DNA of 64,000 nucleotides from Lophium mytilinum (GCA_010093605.1 MU004194.1:1101793-1165792), one strand, 5' to 3'; counted from the first letter of the stretch, positions 19,740 through 31,945 are shown. Notes: generated by a model from the letters alone, not told the origin. A program made the numbers and translations.

Positions 19740-22700
19740 TTATCGCCTTGGCAACGCCGACTCCGCCGCTCTCGAAGCCGCATCCCTGATACTTCCCACC
19801 GCTGACGAAGCTGGTGTCTGCGCACCTCCGTTCATGAGTTGTGGCGCAGGCGTAGGAGCACGGCTGGGTGCTGCACTAGGAGCCTGGCTACGGTTGTGCT
19901 GCATGTGAGCGCGGACTAAGTGACCGGCGCAGAGAGCGGCGTTAAGAGACAATTCGCCAGCGAGGACAGCAGCAGCGATGACGCGGGCGAGGAGGCGAGC
20001 GTTGTCGCCCGGATTCGTGGGGTGAGCGCCGCGGACGCCGAGGAGGTCGAGCATAGCGGATTGGGGTTCGAGAATCGTGCCGCCGCCGAGGGTGCCGACT
20101 TCGATACAGGGCATGGAGACGGATATTTGGAGGTTGCCTTTGAGACTGTTGTACGTTAGCATATGTGACAAGGATGTGTACACGGAACGACTTACTTCTT
20201 CATGATGGTGATGCAGCTAGCGCTCTCTACAACCTGAGCCGGGTCTTGGCCAGTTGCAAGGAACATAGCAGCCACGATGTTTGCGGCGTGTGCGTTGAAC
20301 CCTCCAAGACTCCCAGCCATAGCGCTACCAATAAGATTCTTGCTGATATTCATTTCGACGAGCTCGTCGACGCCGCACTTCAACACACTCTTGACAATGT
20401 GACCAGGGATTATAGCTTCAGCGACTACGCCTTTGCCACGGCCATCAATCCAATTGATCGCTGCCGCCTTTTTGTCAGTGCAGTAGTTTCCGGAAACTGT
20501 GATGATGTTCATGTCTTCGAAGCCCTCGTTAGCCATGACGCCCAATGCATGTTCGACACCCTTCGAGATCATGTTCATGCCCATGGCATCGCCGGTCGTC
20601 GTCTTGAATCGAATGTAGAGGTTGTTACCAGCGAGAGCAGTCTTCATAGTTTGAAGTCGAGCAAAACGACTGGTCGAGTTGAAAGCGTTCTTCATCACGC
20701 GTTGCCCCTCTTCGGAATCCAACCAGATCTTGGCGGCACCAGCTCGAGCTAAAGTCTCGAAACCAACACAAGGTCCGCGGGTCATACCATCGCCCGTAAT
20801 CACAGTGACGGCTCCGCCACCAGCGTTGATGGCCTTGGCGCCTCTGCTCGTACTCGCGACCAAAACACCTTCGGTTGTAGCCATGGGTATGAAGTAATTC
20901 TGTCCGTCAACCATCATTGGTCCGGCGACACCGACAGGAAGGGGTAGATAGCCAATAACATTCTCGCAGCAAGCTCCGTGAACAAGGTCGTAGTTGTAGT
21001 TCTCGTAGGGTAGTTTGGAACTTTCGAGGAGCGTCGAGGTCTCCCTAGTGGCATTCGTCCGAGACACGACAGCGCGCCGGATTTTAACAGCTCTTGTTTT
21101 ATCGCCAAGCGTCTTTTCCAGTGCATATCCTGGAATCTTGCCCTTGATAGACAGCTCCACCAATTCGGCATCCGTGATGAGATGTACCTTCTTCTCTTTA
21201 AGGAGAGCCTCGGTGACTTCCATCGGGCGCTTGTTCTGCTGTTCCTTTTCACTGAAGGGGCTAGGCTCGGGTCTGGGCTGGAGCACAGGCACTGGTATTG
21301 GCTCCGGACGGACTATTTTCGTCGAAGGCGCGGCTTCTGGAGAGAAGTACCCATTTTGTGGTGTCTGGGACCGTGGTGAAGACCTTGGGGAGGCCAGGGA
21401 AGTAGAAACGTTAGGCGGAGCACCTTCTTGTATCTCTTCTGCCTTCGGTGGGTCCAGAGGAGTGTGGGGGCCTTTGATGGTCCAACGAGCCGCATTGAAG
21501 AGGTAACCGTTGAGCACCAAGCTCATGGCCAGTGCCGCAATAATCCATTTGCTAAGAACTGGATCCTCCAAGCTTTTCAGCACACCATCGACAACACGAC
21601 CGCCCATGGTCGTAGAGAGATGGTCTTGGTTCCCACTACCAAACTCTCCTGGAAAGGCGTAATGTACGGAGGGAAATTCCAATTCGTATTTGATTGGTGC
21701 TACAACGGTGACAGATGTGGAGACTCCGCTGGCCTGCGCAGAGATAAAAATAGAGTCGAGACCGCTTCCAGCAACTTTGAATGGGTCCATCGGCGGTGGT
21801 GCAACGACACTGGAGAATCTCGACATCTTGGCAGCAGCCGGATGTCTACTCGCGCGAAACGGCAGGGTGCAGACGTTGAGAACGTTGACGATAATGAATC
21901 CAGTGACCATCAACACCTTGAATTTCGGAATGCTGTTGTCGCGCACTCTCCTTCCGAAGACTGTGTGTTCGCCCGACTGGTTCACCGATCCAGATTCATT
22001 TCGAGGCCAGTCGTTACTAGCTGCAACGCTCTCGGCGACAGATCGGTTGACACCATCGTCTTCAAGAGCCCTCCTGAGATTAACGTGACGCTTGATGCGG
22101 TTGATCTCTAACTTGATGCTGAGGATGGATGTGAAGAATGTAAAGAGTAGAACACCGTCGAAAAGGAGGATCCAGGCGGCGAGGAAGCAGAATTGTCGTA
22201 GTCCACCTTGCACGCCTGATAGGGAGCCAGCGACAAGGATGAGAATCTCAATGCAGTAATCCCTTACTATTTCAAAGCCATGCTCCTTGACAGCAGCTTG
22301 AACAGCGTTTTGAATGGTAATAGGCTCATTATTACCGCCTTCCTTATTTTGGCTGCGCCGCGCATCAATCGACGCAGAGAGAACAGCCTTGGTGAGAATG
22401 ATGGGTTTCTCAAAACCAATAGTGACGACTAAGAAGGGTAGTCCCTCGGATAGAAGGACCATGTTGATTGGGACGCCAAGACCAAGGGTCACGAGGAGGG
22501 CGAAGAGGAACGCAAAAGCGGATTGGAACAGAACGGTCGTAGCAAGCCAGAAATTCGACCCAAGACGTCTCATGGAGAGGAAGAGGGAGACAAAGGTTAG
22601 GTGCATGGACAAGTAGCCCATGACCATAATTACGATGTCCAGTGTCTCCGCGTTCTAGGTAGCGATTAGCATATTTCTATGGTTGGCGTTTGATGCATCC

Positions 22701-23490
22701 AAACCTTCAACAAATCCACGAACGAAGTCCATGAGTCTCGTGTCCAGTTGCGAAGGCCTCCTGAGCCGGAACTGCTCCTTGCAGCCTTCATAATCCACTT
22801 TTTGGCTTCCACAGTGGCCTCGTGATCCGAGTCATCAGATTCGGCACTAGCCTCAGCAGGGGGGATTTCTTGCATAGCCGCTAGGAATTGAGGGGCCTCT
22901 GATAGCGCTATTGAAAAGGCCAGCGAAGTGTCAGGGGAGATGTTGGAGAAGGAGCTCGACGAGCTTGGGAGGAGTTTAGCAGAGGAGTTATCTGGAATAA
23001 CGCTCTGGCCTAGGGGAGCGGTATGAGCAGAATTGAAAGCGGGGAGATCTGGGAATACGAGGGTGAGAAGTGCGAGCTCGCGAGTAGTCTGCGGGGTTCG
23101 TATTAGCTAAGGTCTGATCGTGGTGTTGAAACCACCCACCTTCTCGAGCTTCGATGTGCTGCTTGTCTCCTCAACCTGCCACTGCCAGTCGGTGTCTTCT
23201 CCCACACGCAGCCTCTTGCTGCCCACCATCAGCGTATTAAAGTCGACCTTGCCGCTGGTCGAGCTAATGGCGGGGCTGCGGTCGAAAAGGCCTTGGTCCA
23301 AAACTCCGATGTAGGTGGTACTTGCAAGGAGGGCAAAAAAAACAATTGTATGTATAGGATGAGTGCAGGCGCGCTTTGAAATGGACAATAACACTGGAGA
23401 CACATAGCGGTCATACCAACCGGGTCTCGTCGTCTTCTGATCTGTGTCACCACCCCGCCATCGGGAGGGTATAAAGGAGGCGCCCAACAT
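19740..23490 (-). CDS. HMG-CoA reductase, 1199 residues
   Basis: This enzyme reduces HMG-CoA to mevalonate with NADPH and is the controlled step of sterol and isoprenoid synthesis. It acts in the endoplasmic reticulum membrane. There are four exons: 23490-23140, 23088-22705, 22654-20196 and 20145-19740. All phases agree, and the last join gives [20 protein letters not shown]. The ATG at 23490 ([11 protein letters not shown]) is used because the open frame upstream begins only with TTG. Residues about 30-70 hold the first membrane segment. A lumenal loop follows, then a sterol-sensing multi-span domain at about 250-430 ([20 protein letters not shown]). A Pro/Ser-rich linker lies at about 620-690. 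The catalytic domain starts near residue 700 with [16 protein letters not shown] at about 808, [14 protein letters not shown], the NADPH motif [17 protein letters not shown] and GTLGGGT. No terpenoid cluster genes apart from the P450s are near, so the housekeeping copy is most likely. Confidence 0.97.
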
Positions 23491-24708
23491 GGTGTTTAGC
23501 TCTCCAGCGTGTGTGGTGTACAATGGAGGTGGAGGTGGTTCCGGCGAAGTTCAGGATGGAGATAAAACGGTCACGCCAGATTCCGGAGGTCTGTCGAGCG
23601 AGGTATTTACAGGACCCGGGTTTGTGGAAGGAGTGGACGGGGCCGAGTGGAGGGTGCAGGTGCGGATGTCCGTATTACTGAAGTCCGGCGAATCGGAGGG
23701 CGCACCACGAGCAGAGGCACGACGACTTCGCTGGAGTAGCAATCTGGAGGAGGAGGGCGAGGAGGAGGTTGTGGGAGATGCCCAGGCGCAGGCGGCGGTG
23801 GAGGGCGAGGAGGTGCTTTCTAGGGCTGCTCAGATGAGATAGTTGCCGACCAGACTTCAGTGACATCCACCCAGTGCAGGGACCGTGCATCTCCAATGGT
23901 TTTTTGGGACCGGGGGCCGGGGTTACGTATCAGTGCCAAGCGCCTCACCGCCCGCGCCTTTGTCTGCCCTGCGGTGGGGTTTGCTGGCTTGTATCAGACG
24001 ACTATTATGTCTCAAAGACGTGGACCGCCTAATATTGTTCTCTTGCTGCTAATTGTCTCTTTGCTGCTTCGTGGCTAGCTGCTCTCGAGCACAGCAACAT
24101 TATTCTCTCCGAGTTGACGACGAAGAGGGTCCACGACAGACCAATCAGCCTGCTGTGCCTATCCTAATAACGTCCCGCCTGCACGCCGCTAACGCCACCG
24201 CGGAGCAGAAAGTGGGAACCCAACGTTTGCGCTTCCAGGGCTTGTTGGGGGGCGGTTTCATCAAACACTACTGTCATAAAATCCAGAGTGGCAAAGGGGC
24301 CACATCAAGCAGCAAGACTTCAAGAATAAGTGGAAGTGTCATACAAAATAAGCTCGCGGGACGGCCTTGTGGCCTCGTCATGCCCTGCAAGGCACGGCCG
24401 AGTGAATATCCGGGGCTCCACGTGGCTGAGATAAGCACATATCGATAGCGAGTGAATTGGAGGACGGCCCAAGTCCCTGAACCATCAGTTTCAAGACTAC
24501 TTCTTCTGTATATTTGGTGACTGTTGCTGTGATTCGGGTTTGACAGGAATTCCTTCCGTTCGATTTCTAGAACTGTGAGTCTAATCTAAACCTTCAGGGT
24601 GAAATGCCTCTATTCCATGCGCCACACCCAAAGCTTGATCAATGCAAACCGTGGAATGCCTACTACCAATGTGGCGCAGGAGTCTCACAGTCAAGTAGCA
24701 GCCATAAT
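23491..24708. other. Intergenic, HMG-CoA reductase promoter side
   Basis: This 1.2-kb stretch between the HMG-CoA reductase start and the end of the DUF3605 gene is locally rich in GGAGG repeats (about 23520-23800). Several open frames overlap it, but none has recognisable protein features. A CCACGTGG E-box lies near 24418. Confidence 0.5.
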
Positions 24709-25553
24709 CTACGCCACCTTTGCAGACATCGGGATGTCCCCGTTCGTAATCTCCTTGAGAAAGGCTGCGTCAGCCCGATACAGCATGACATGGAAATGCT
24801 CGACAGCATGCACAGATTTCAGTGCTCTCCAGTTCGAGAACCAAATTAGCTGCAACGATGTTAAAACAGAGTTGAAACGAAGAGATAGCAAAGAGCGGGG
24901 TACGGACGTGATCTGGATTGATGCGTGCAGCAAATGTCTTCCGAACATAGTCATCTATTTCCTTCGCTATCTTTGGCGTGATTCGTCCCGTGACTGCATC
25001 TTCCTCGAGCTCAAATTTGGTCCATATAACAAGGTGGGCTATGTCCTCGTCGATACCGTACGGCCAGTCGTTGTAGAGAATCTTGATATCCTCTGCAAGC
25101 AAACATTTTCGTCAGCCCTTGCTACACACAAACAACATCTGAACCGCACCTGGATACTCAAACGGTGCGCCCTTCGGCTTCAGCTCTTTCCATTGCAGCC
25201 GCTCGTTAACGATGAAATTCATGATCGATCCATACTCCTGGACGAGCCCGAACGTGAACTGCCTGTATCTGCGAAGGTCGGATGGCACACGGTGGAATCT
25301 ATCAACCTGTCCACTCTCTAGCAATGGCGTTAGAAGATAGAGGAAATCCGGCCATGCGTGTATCTGAGCCTGTACCGACGATTCCCTTGACCTGGGGCCA
25401 AGCCAGGCGCGTGTAATCCGAGTCCGGTGAGCCGATGATGCGTCGGTCTTTGTCGCCCAGGTCGCGGAGAAAGTCAGGGCACTCCGTCGGCCACTGATCT
25501 TGTGGCACATTGACCAGCCAGAAGGGGAGCGCGGGGCTGGCACTCTCTGGCAT
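24709..25553 (-). CDS. DUF3605 protein (N-acetylglucosamine-induced protein 1-like), 223 residues
   Basis: There are four exons: 25553-25376, 25317-25150, 25092-24908 and 24849-24709. Introns are 57-58 nt, with a CTAAC branch site in the first. All phases agree. The ATG at 25553 ([15 protein letters not shown]) is the first in frame, and the open frame upstream begins with GTG. Conserved DUF3605 blocks are [70 protein letters not shown] and [20 protein letters not shown]. The yeast-type member is named for induction by N-acetylglucosamine (Ngi1). The biochemical role is unknown; the conserved His and Trp residues could form a binding pocket. No signal peptide or membrane segment is seen, so a cytosolic protein is likely. 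Donor GTCCGT of intron 3 is unusual but keeps the frame. Confidence 0.87.
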
Positions 25554-26227
25554 CGTGCTGTTTCGAAACGGGCGAGGCACCGGTACCTAGGTATGTGGAG
25601 GGGTGTAGTTGTGGCAAGGATGGGAATAGGTGGCGTTACAGCTACAGCGCGGTTATTGCTGACGATCAGTTTGCTGAATCGGTATCTATCGATCAATATT
25701 GGATATAGGCGATATCGCACGTGGCGTTCTCACGATGATAAGGCCAGCAGGTAGACCTCATGAAGAATGCTTCCATCTATGATGGTCCTGAATTGCGGGA
25801 GAGAAGCCATGAAACCGCGTACTCACCTTCACCTGTGCGGACAGCGTCGCCACAGGAGTCTCCCTGCGCGACCACGAAAGCTCAAACAGCGCCAGAGAAC
25901 AAGTTTCCGTGCCGCACAAACATACTGGCGCAATCTCGGGCTCTCAGCCACTCGATGCGCCCTGCCCGGACTCGCCTCCCTCCTGATGTTGCTCTGCCGT
26001 GGCTTTGCACAGGGGTTGCCCGCAGCCTTTGACGCCGCAGAGCTCGAAAGGGGCTATGATTGGCACCGCTTGCAAGATTGATTGGCGGCCGAGTCTTCCA
26101 CAGACACCGACGACAGCCTCTTCCTCAGGGCTCCCCTTTGCCTCTCTATATTGGCTAGATGAACCGTTAGATTATGTACCTCCTGGCGCACAGCGATAAC
26201 CAGTCTGCCGGCGCCTGATAGGGAGGT

Positions 26228-26253
26228 ACTTGTAGCACTTGTAGCACTTGTAG
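26228..26253. repeat. Short tandem repeat, ACTTGTAGC x about 3
   Basis: Two full units and a third of eight bases stand head to tail. It is a simple microsatellite in an intergenic region. Confidence 0.85.
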
Positions 26254-26766
26254 GTCAACACGTCTCCCAATTGCTCTTCCTTTACCTCTCTCTCTCGCTC
26301 TCGTCAATCTTCCAACAATTCGCAAGCCGAAGAATGCGCTTTGAATAGCCGCTCCCCACGCTCTTTACGTCCAGCTCGCACATGTCACTCGTTTCGATCT
26401 TCGATTACCATTCCAGTCGCTCTGCGCAATCACACGCCCACGTCCAGCACGTCTATACTGGGATCACTCAAGCAACCACACACTCGGAATAGCCTCGCGT
26501 TCCAAAGGGATCGCTCAGACTATCTGGATTCCAGTTTCCAATTTGCGCCAGCAATTCTACCAACCGCAGATACACCCGCAATCTATCCTCTCCCCAGTCG
26601 TGACTCCTAACCAGGCGCAATCGTCCTCCGCGGATCTCGACACATTCCAACCCCCAAACTCAACCTTGGAGCTACTCCTGTGATACCACTCGACGTAGTA
26701 ACTACTACACCCCGCATTCCCGGTTGTGTCACCTGCGCGTTTCCCCGGAATATCGCTGTGCAGGGC

Positions 26767-26774
26767 TATAAATA
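26767..26774 (+). promoter_or_regulatory. TATA box candidate (TATAAATA)
   Basis: A consensus TATAAATA lies 94 bp upstream of the ATG of the small membrane protein gene, at a distance typical of fungal core promoters. There is no experimental support. Confidence 0.45.
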
Positions 26775-26867
26775 ATACCTCCACCCCGCGCATCATTCAT
26801 CGTCTTCCCTATTTACGGAAAGACCCAATATCTGCCAGCACCTCCACACGACTCACGGAAACACGCA

Positions 26868-27234
26868 ATGGCCGTCGTCCGCGACCCCGCCTTCTGGCGC
26901 CGCTTCAGCATGGCCGTGCATCTTGACGAGGAAGCGCAAAATCCGCAGGCGAGGCCCGAGTTGAAGCATTCGTACGTCCTGCCTACTCTCCCTCCACCAG
27001 CCCACGTCCTTTTCCCCATCCATTCTAGCTCTCTATCTCTCCCCCCGAGAACTATCTTCTGGCGCTCGAAACCGTTGCTAACCCTTCCCCAGCGACTCCT
27101 GGCTCGCGCGCCAAAAGACAAAATCCTCCCGCCGCACCTTCATCTGCTGGATCTTCTGGCTCGTCTTCGCCGGCCTAGTTGCCGGGATCGTCATTGTCGT
27201 GCTGTTCTTGAAAGCGAAGGGGATTATACACTGA
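26868..27234 (+). CDS. Small single-pass membrane protein, 81 residues
   Basis: There are two exons, 26868-26971 and 27093-27234. The donor is GTACGT, the branch site TTGCTAACC, the acceptor CCCCAG, and the join completes a Ser codon. The protein begins MAVVRDPAFWRRFSMAVHLD with a charged N-terminal half. It then has a basic patch (RQKTKSRRTF) followed by one hydrophobic helix of about 23 residues (WIFWLVFAGLVAGIVIVVLF) and a short KAKGIIH tail. This arrangement predicts a membrane protein with a cytosolic N-terminus and almost no C-terminal domain, like a tail-anchored protein. I do not recognise the family. Good splice signals, a candidate TATA box and the start context support a real gene, although its small size lowers confidence. 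Confidence 0.75.
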
Positions 27235-27967
27235 GCGCATGGTTCTCTTCACTACCTCTTCTGAATGGACAACCGTAATGGACTGGCTGATGGGTATGAG
27301 TTGGTTGGGATGGACTTGGATGTCGCGGCTGCTGTGAGCCCTGGAGTTCAACTGTTTGGCGCGGTGCGCCTTTTGGAGTAAGGTGGAAAATTGGGGATGA
27401 TACCAATGATTCGTTATACATATTAGACTTTGAAATGAGACAAAATGTGTACGGCTTTTACCGCAGTCTCAGTTGGTTTAAGATAGAAGGAGAAAACTTG
27501 TACGATGAGGCTGATACGAATACCAGGATACGTGAACGCCCGTTCTGCACCACTTGATGTACGCTGAGGCTGATTAGAACCTGTGTACACCACAAGAACA
27601 CTGCTTGGGAAACTTCACAGATTCACCGCATTATTAAGATTACATACTCAGGGTCATGGAAGTATTCCGAAAAGTCTTGCAGTGGCACATAGTGCATGCA
27701 GAGATGATTCTGCACCTAGTGCATCCGATTCAAGTCCTAATGTACAAATTGGGATATCATTTTCCTGACTTTCCCGCCGAACGCCATGCTCATGCATCGT
27801 GGAATCACAAAGCCTAGTAGTCCATCCTCATCTTGGTATTGTCCTTGATCTGGAGGTCTCTCATACGAGCGTCGATTGGATAGTCCCTAAGAGCCACCCC
27901 CCGCATTAGTACCGAGGCATCCAAGCAGCAAAAGCAAACCAACACGAAGGTGTCGCAAGTGATACAG
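27235..27967. other. Intergenic between convergent genes
   Basis: This lies between the 3' ends of the small membrane protein and U2AF genes. Nothing was recognised. Confidence 0.55.
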
Positions 27968-28706
27968 TTACCGCTTGGCCTGCGCAGCGCCGGGGCTCGG
28001 GCTCCTCGACTCGCTACGCGGATCTCTGCCGCGCTCCTGCAGCCACTTGCGAGTCTGCATGTCCAAGTCGCGCTCCAGTTCCGGAGTCGGCTCCTTCCGG
28101 TGGATGAAATTGCAGAAACCACCGCGGACGCAGCCCTCGCCGCTGTTGAGGCGGCAGCAGGCCTCGCGGAAGTCGGTGACCGGGGACAGTTCGCAGTAGA
28201 TGGGGCGGCCGCCGTACCAGCGGGAGTTGAGGGCGTCGCAGGCCGTCTGGGCGTCTTCTTCATACTTGAAGCGTGCGTACACGTTGCCGATGAGATCTGT
28301 GATAGCGTTCGCGTTAGTCTGCGCTCGAAATACTTGAGGAGTGGAGGACTCACGGTCATTGTTGTTGTCACACACGACAACTTCCTCGATCAAACCGTAC
28401 TTGATCATCTCGCACCAGAAATCCTCGTAGAAGTTGTCGAAATGAATCTGGAGCTGCTGGGCGTTCATCTTGCTCTTAGGGTCGTACGCCGGATTTTGAT
28501 ACATGTTCGGGAGGAGGATAGTCTGCGAGTAGGAGGGCTTGACATGCTTGCGCGAGCAGCGGTCACCGTGACGACAGGCGCCGATCTTGTAGTAGAAGCT
28601 GCAATTGACCTGGACGTGGGGTGTTAGCTGGTGTTTGGAGTCTGAGAGCTGCGCGCCATACCTTATCCTGTTCGGTTCCGAAGATGGAGGCGAGATAGTT
28701 AGCCAT
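27968..28706 (-). CDS. U2 snRNP auxiliary factor small subunit (U2AF35/U2AF23), 209 residues
   Basis: This protein recognises the AG at 3' splice sites as a heterodimer with the large U2AF subunit, during early spliceosome assembly. There are three exons: 28706-28662, 28609-28354 and 28296-27968. Donors are GTATGG and GTGAGT, and phases agree. The product starts MANYLASIFGTEQDK. Zinc knuckle 1 is CSFYYKIGACRHGDRCSRKH. The RRM-like UHM domain spans about residues 45-145 and ends GNVYARFKYEEDAQTACDAL. Zinc knuckle 2 reads CCRLNSGEGCVRGGFCNFIH. The tail after it is short, with only a few SR pairs (SESRSPSP), as in fission yeast rather than the long RS domain of animals. Length and order match the family closely. 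The gene is divergent from the metalloprotease gene. Confidence 0.96.
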
Positions 28707-29333
28707 GGTAACAGTCTAGAAAGCGGTGATGCAGATGGGTTGTGAAGGACGAGGTCGTCGTCAAGAGAGGTTGTGGGTGGCGATGCAGTTGTCGCGACGC
28801 TGAGGTAGGTTTTGTAGCCGACTCACGCAAGAAGTTGAGTTGACAAATGACGCTCGGACCCCGCCAAGAATATTCTCGAAGTCCGGTTCAAGCTGCCCGC
28901 TTCGGTTCAGGATACCCCTTCTTTCCAGCCTTCTTACCACTTGGCAGAATTTGCAACGATCAGGGCACTACATATAAGAACTAGAGATAAGCTTTCCTAC
29001 CCCTAGTCGAAAGTCAGCTAGTCTAGTAGTGAATGCCTGGCCTGCCTGGAGGGATCTGTTGGACTTTAAACGCTAAACCTAAAACCGGTGTCTGCCTGAT
29101 CTTCGTTTGGCCTCCTTAAATATATAAAACTTCGCTTTGCCGTCATTTCCACAGGCTCATTATAGCATTACTCCCCACAAATACAAAGCCTTCTTCATAC
29201 ACCCTCAATCCTGGATATCTCCCGACCTCCACGCTCGTTTGCCACCCGAGTCACAACTCTTGTGGTTGCGTACATCATCGGACGTGTTGTTTGTTTTCTT
29301 GGTGCTCAGGTCTTGAACAAGTGCAGGAAAAGC
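28707..29333. other. Intergenic, divergent promoter region
   Basis: This 627-bp stretch lies between the divergent U2AF small subunit and metalloprotease genes. A TATATAAAA candidate stands at 29121-29129. Nothing else was seen. Confidence 0.6.
29121..29129 (+). promoter_or_regulatory. TATA box candidate (TATATAAAA)
   Basis: This A/T-rich TATA-like sequence lies 205 bp upstream of the metalloprotease ATG. The distance would allow a 5' leader of about 100-170 nt. It was identified by pattern only. Confidence 0.4.
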
Positions 29334-31945
29334 ATGGCTCCCAGGCGATCTCCCAAGAAATCATTCGTGAAGCTAGACAATATTGAAGATGGTGAAACTG
29401 TCCATCAGGTATGAATTTCAATATCATCTTCACCAAGCAGCCACGCGGCTTGCTTACACGTTGTCCAGCGCTGTGTTCTCATCTCGGGCCAATGCGAGTC
29501 ATTCACTAAAGGAGAAGACTTCATCTCAATTTCAACCTTAGTTGCCTATGGATCTGATGCCTTCCCTGTTCAGAACTGGCCTGCTGCTGAAGGCCAGTTC
29601 AGAGCCCTGATCATTCTCTCTCCCGGTCTGAACAAGGTCGTCTTGAAGCACCATCACAATGGAGAGCCCCTGGCTGAAGTTTCTTTCGATGTCACCTATA
29701 TCCCTCTTCTTCAATTCCCACCGCTTCATCTCGCTATCATGGTTGGAAAGGATTCTCCTCTCCTGATCGACTGCCCTCCGGTAAAGAGAGGTGCTTACTC
29801 TACTGCGCATGCCGACCTTGACGGAGCTATATCAAAGCTGCGAATGACAGCATACATGTGGCAAGCACTTACAGCGGAAGACATGCGGGCCAAAGGACTT
29901 GGACGTCGATCGTTCCGTTTCGACGAGGAGTGGGCTGTCGATACGCTCAGTCGCGACTTTCTCCAAGCCACTTATGACGATGACCTCGAGAGCGAGAATG
30001 CTATGAGATCGACCGCAAAGGTCCATATTATTCGGTCTTCAAAGACTACTAAGGAGCTTCGGAGCGCCAATATCGCCCAGCAGAACCCCAGCGCCAACCG
30101 CAAGCATGACCTCTTCGAGTTCTTCTTGGATGCATTGAAGGATACGGGGGGCCCCTTCACCTCTTCCGCTCACCCTGTAGTTGCTGGTCTTATCCTTGAT
30201 GCACACTACTCAGCGAGCCAGAAGATCATCCTCGCCCACGCTGCTTTGGGTTGCCACAATCCCGACGGTATCTCTTTAGGCATGTTTGGAAGTCACCTCA
30301 CGTACTCTTGGCCGCGCTTCATCGAAGAAGTCCCCGCCTGTCTCACAGATACGAGACCGCCAGGAGACAAAGTCGGCAATGACAACGGCGAGTGCGGAAC
30401 CATGTGGGAAGCGTGCTCGATAGGCCAGGGTGCACATATACATGAAGTGGGACATGCTTTCGGCTCACCGCACCGTCCTGGCATCATGGAACGCGGGTAT
30501 GCTCAGGATTGGCCTAAGAACTTCCTACCTCGCACAGCATATTGCTCAGCCAAGAAGACAGAAGGTGTGGTGGTTACTGCTGAGACACCGAACGATGCCC
30601 GCTGGAACCTCATCGATGCGCTATCATTTAGGGTTCTTCCACATTTCAGACTACCTTCCGATCCTATCTTGCCAGCGAGTATGCGAGACCTCTTGCCCAA
30701 CGTCCAACTACAGTACGAGGATGACGAAGATCTAAAACCCGCGATTGGTATCGAGTCGGCGGTTGGAATTGCGCGAATACAATTCAATGATACTACAGAA
30801 GCAACTCCGTCTGTGTCTGAGCCGATGAAAATACTTCGGTACACGATGGAAGACCTCGAGAAGCGCTTTGATCGTACGGAGTCTCTGAAGCTTCACGTGC
30901 TGGGGATGAACGGCAAAGAGAGGAATGTCAGCAATGTTTGGAAGATCTTCTCAAGCACGTCGTTTGTTCGCGTACCTGGCACTTCTCTAAAGCTCTACAA
31001 GAGGGGTGTGTATGGGGATCGATTTGAGAGCAGATCAGAGGATGAACGTGTGTGGGAGTGGGCTCAGCTTCTTCACGAGAGGAAGAGTGATGGCAGCCGT
31101 AAGATGGCTTCCAACCCTGCCATTCCCCGTGATATCCTGCTAACTCGCTCGCGCAGTGACACGAGCTGTCAAAGTCGACATGCGTGTAGGTGCCATCTGG
31201 GACGGCGGCGTTGTCTACTACGAAGATGGCCACAAATCGCATTGGGGACCCATGCGCGGTACGGGAGGACACGAACATCACTTTGGTACCTATCTCCACT
31301 CCTTCCCGCTTCCAAACTGATACAAACAATTTCAGGAGGCGGAAGTTCCGAGGCCATAGACCTCCCGCCAAATGTAGACATCAAGAAGATCGAAGTCAAC
31401 CGTAAAGACGACTGGGGAGTCATGTCGGGTGTGCGAATGCATCTCAGCAACGGCGAAGTCAAGGGCCAGCTGAATGCACGAGGGGGGTCGAATGTGATCA
31501 CGCTGGGTAAGTATTTTGCTTCCCTGCTCTTTCTCTTACTCAAGCAGCCCACGCAAATGCTGACGACTAGTTGGTAGAACCCGCCCGCCATGAACGCATC
31601 ATTGGCTTCTACGGCGCAAACGACTGGGGCCGCAACTTCTCCGGTGTCCTCCAGTTTGGCATAATCACCGCGCCGAGAGACATCGAACTCCCTCCGCAAG
31701 TCTACGACTTGCCGGAACTCAAAAACACCGATGGTGGCCTAGGTGAGGTAATCGAAACCCTATTTAGTGAACACGTCGAAATAGATATAGGTACTGACGT
31801 GTGTAGTAGAACCCAACGCGGGACTCCGACATGGAGGATGACTCGGACCCAGATGGTATGAGCGACGTGACGAGTGTGTAGGAGAGTTTTGAAGAGGTCA
31901 ACTAACGGGCGTAAAGGTTCTGAGGATTCCGAGGATGACCTTTAG
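29334..31945 (+). CDS. Zinc metalloprotease with jacalin-like C-terminal domain (YIL108W-type), 749 residues
   Basis: There are seven exons: 29334-29408, 29469-31098, 31157-31285, 31336-31506, 31578-31747, 31810-31855 and 31917-31945. All phases agree; several introns carry CTAAC or CTGAC branch sites. The N-terminal part is MAPRRSPKKSFVKLDNIEDG followed by a beta-rich region. The protease core has HEVGHAFGSPHRPGIMERGY near residue 350. This is an HExxHxxGxxH zinc site with a Met downstream, as in metzincins and the putative yeast peptidase YIL108W. The C-terminal part (AIWDGGVVYYEDG, GGGSSEAIDLPPNVDIKKIE, RIIGFYGANDWGRNFSGVLQ) looks like a jacalin-type beta-prism lectin fold. The protein ends in an acidic tail (DSDMEDDSDPDGSEDSEDDL) made from the two short last exons. 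No signal peptide is seen, so it probably acts in the cytosol. The substrate is unknown. Confidence 0.87.

Larger units (their letters stand above)
25554..26867. other. Intergenic, divergent promoter region
   Basis: This 1.3-kb stretch lies between the divergent DUF3605 gene and the small membrane protein gene. It contains a ninefold-base triplicate (ACTTGTAGC) at 26228-26253 and pyrimidine-rich tracts. Frames of up to 104 codons near 25.8 kb overlap each other in two phases and show no domain, so I do not call a gene. Confidence 0.5.

Noticed and set aside
9184-23490. Classical secondary-metabolite cluster (PKS, NRPS or terpene cyclase)
   Set aside because: No backbone enzyme is encoded in the window. 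HMG-CoA reductase here has the form of the housekeeping enzyme.
23444-23842. 133-codon frame opposite the HMG-CoA reductase start
   Set aside because: It overlaps the reductase first exon and promoter, is Gly/Glu-rich from GGAGG repeats, and lacks any domain.
25760-26081. Two overlapping frames of 90 and 104 codons
   Set aside because: They occupy the same DNA in different phases, have no recognisable domain, and lie in a divergent promoter region.
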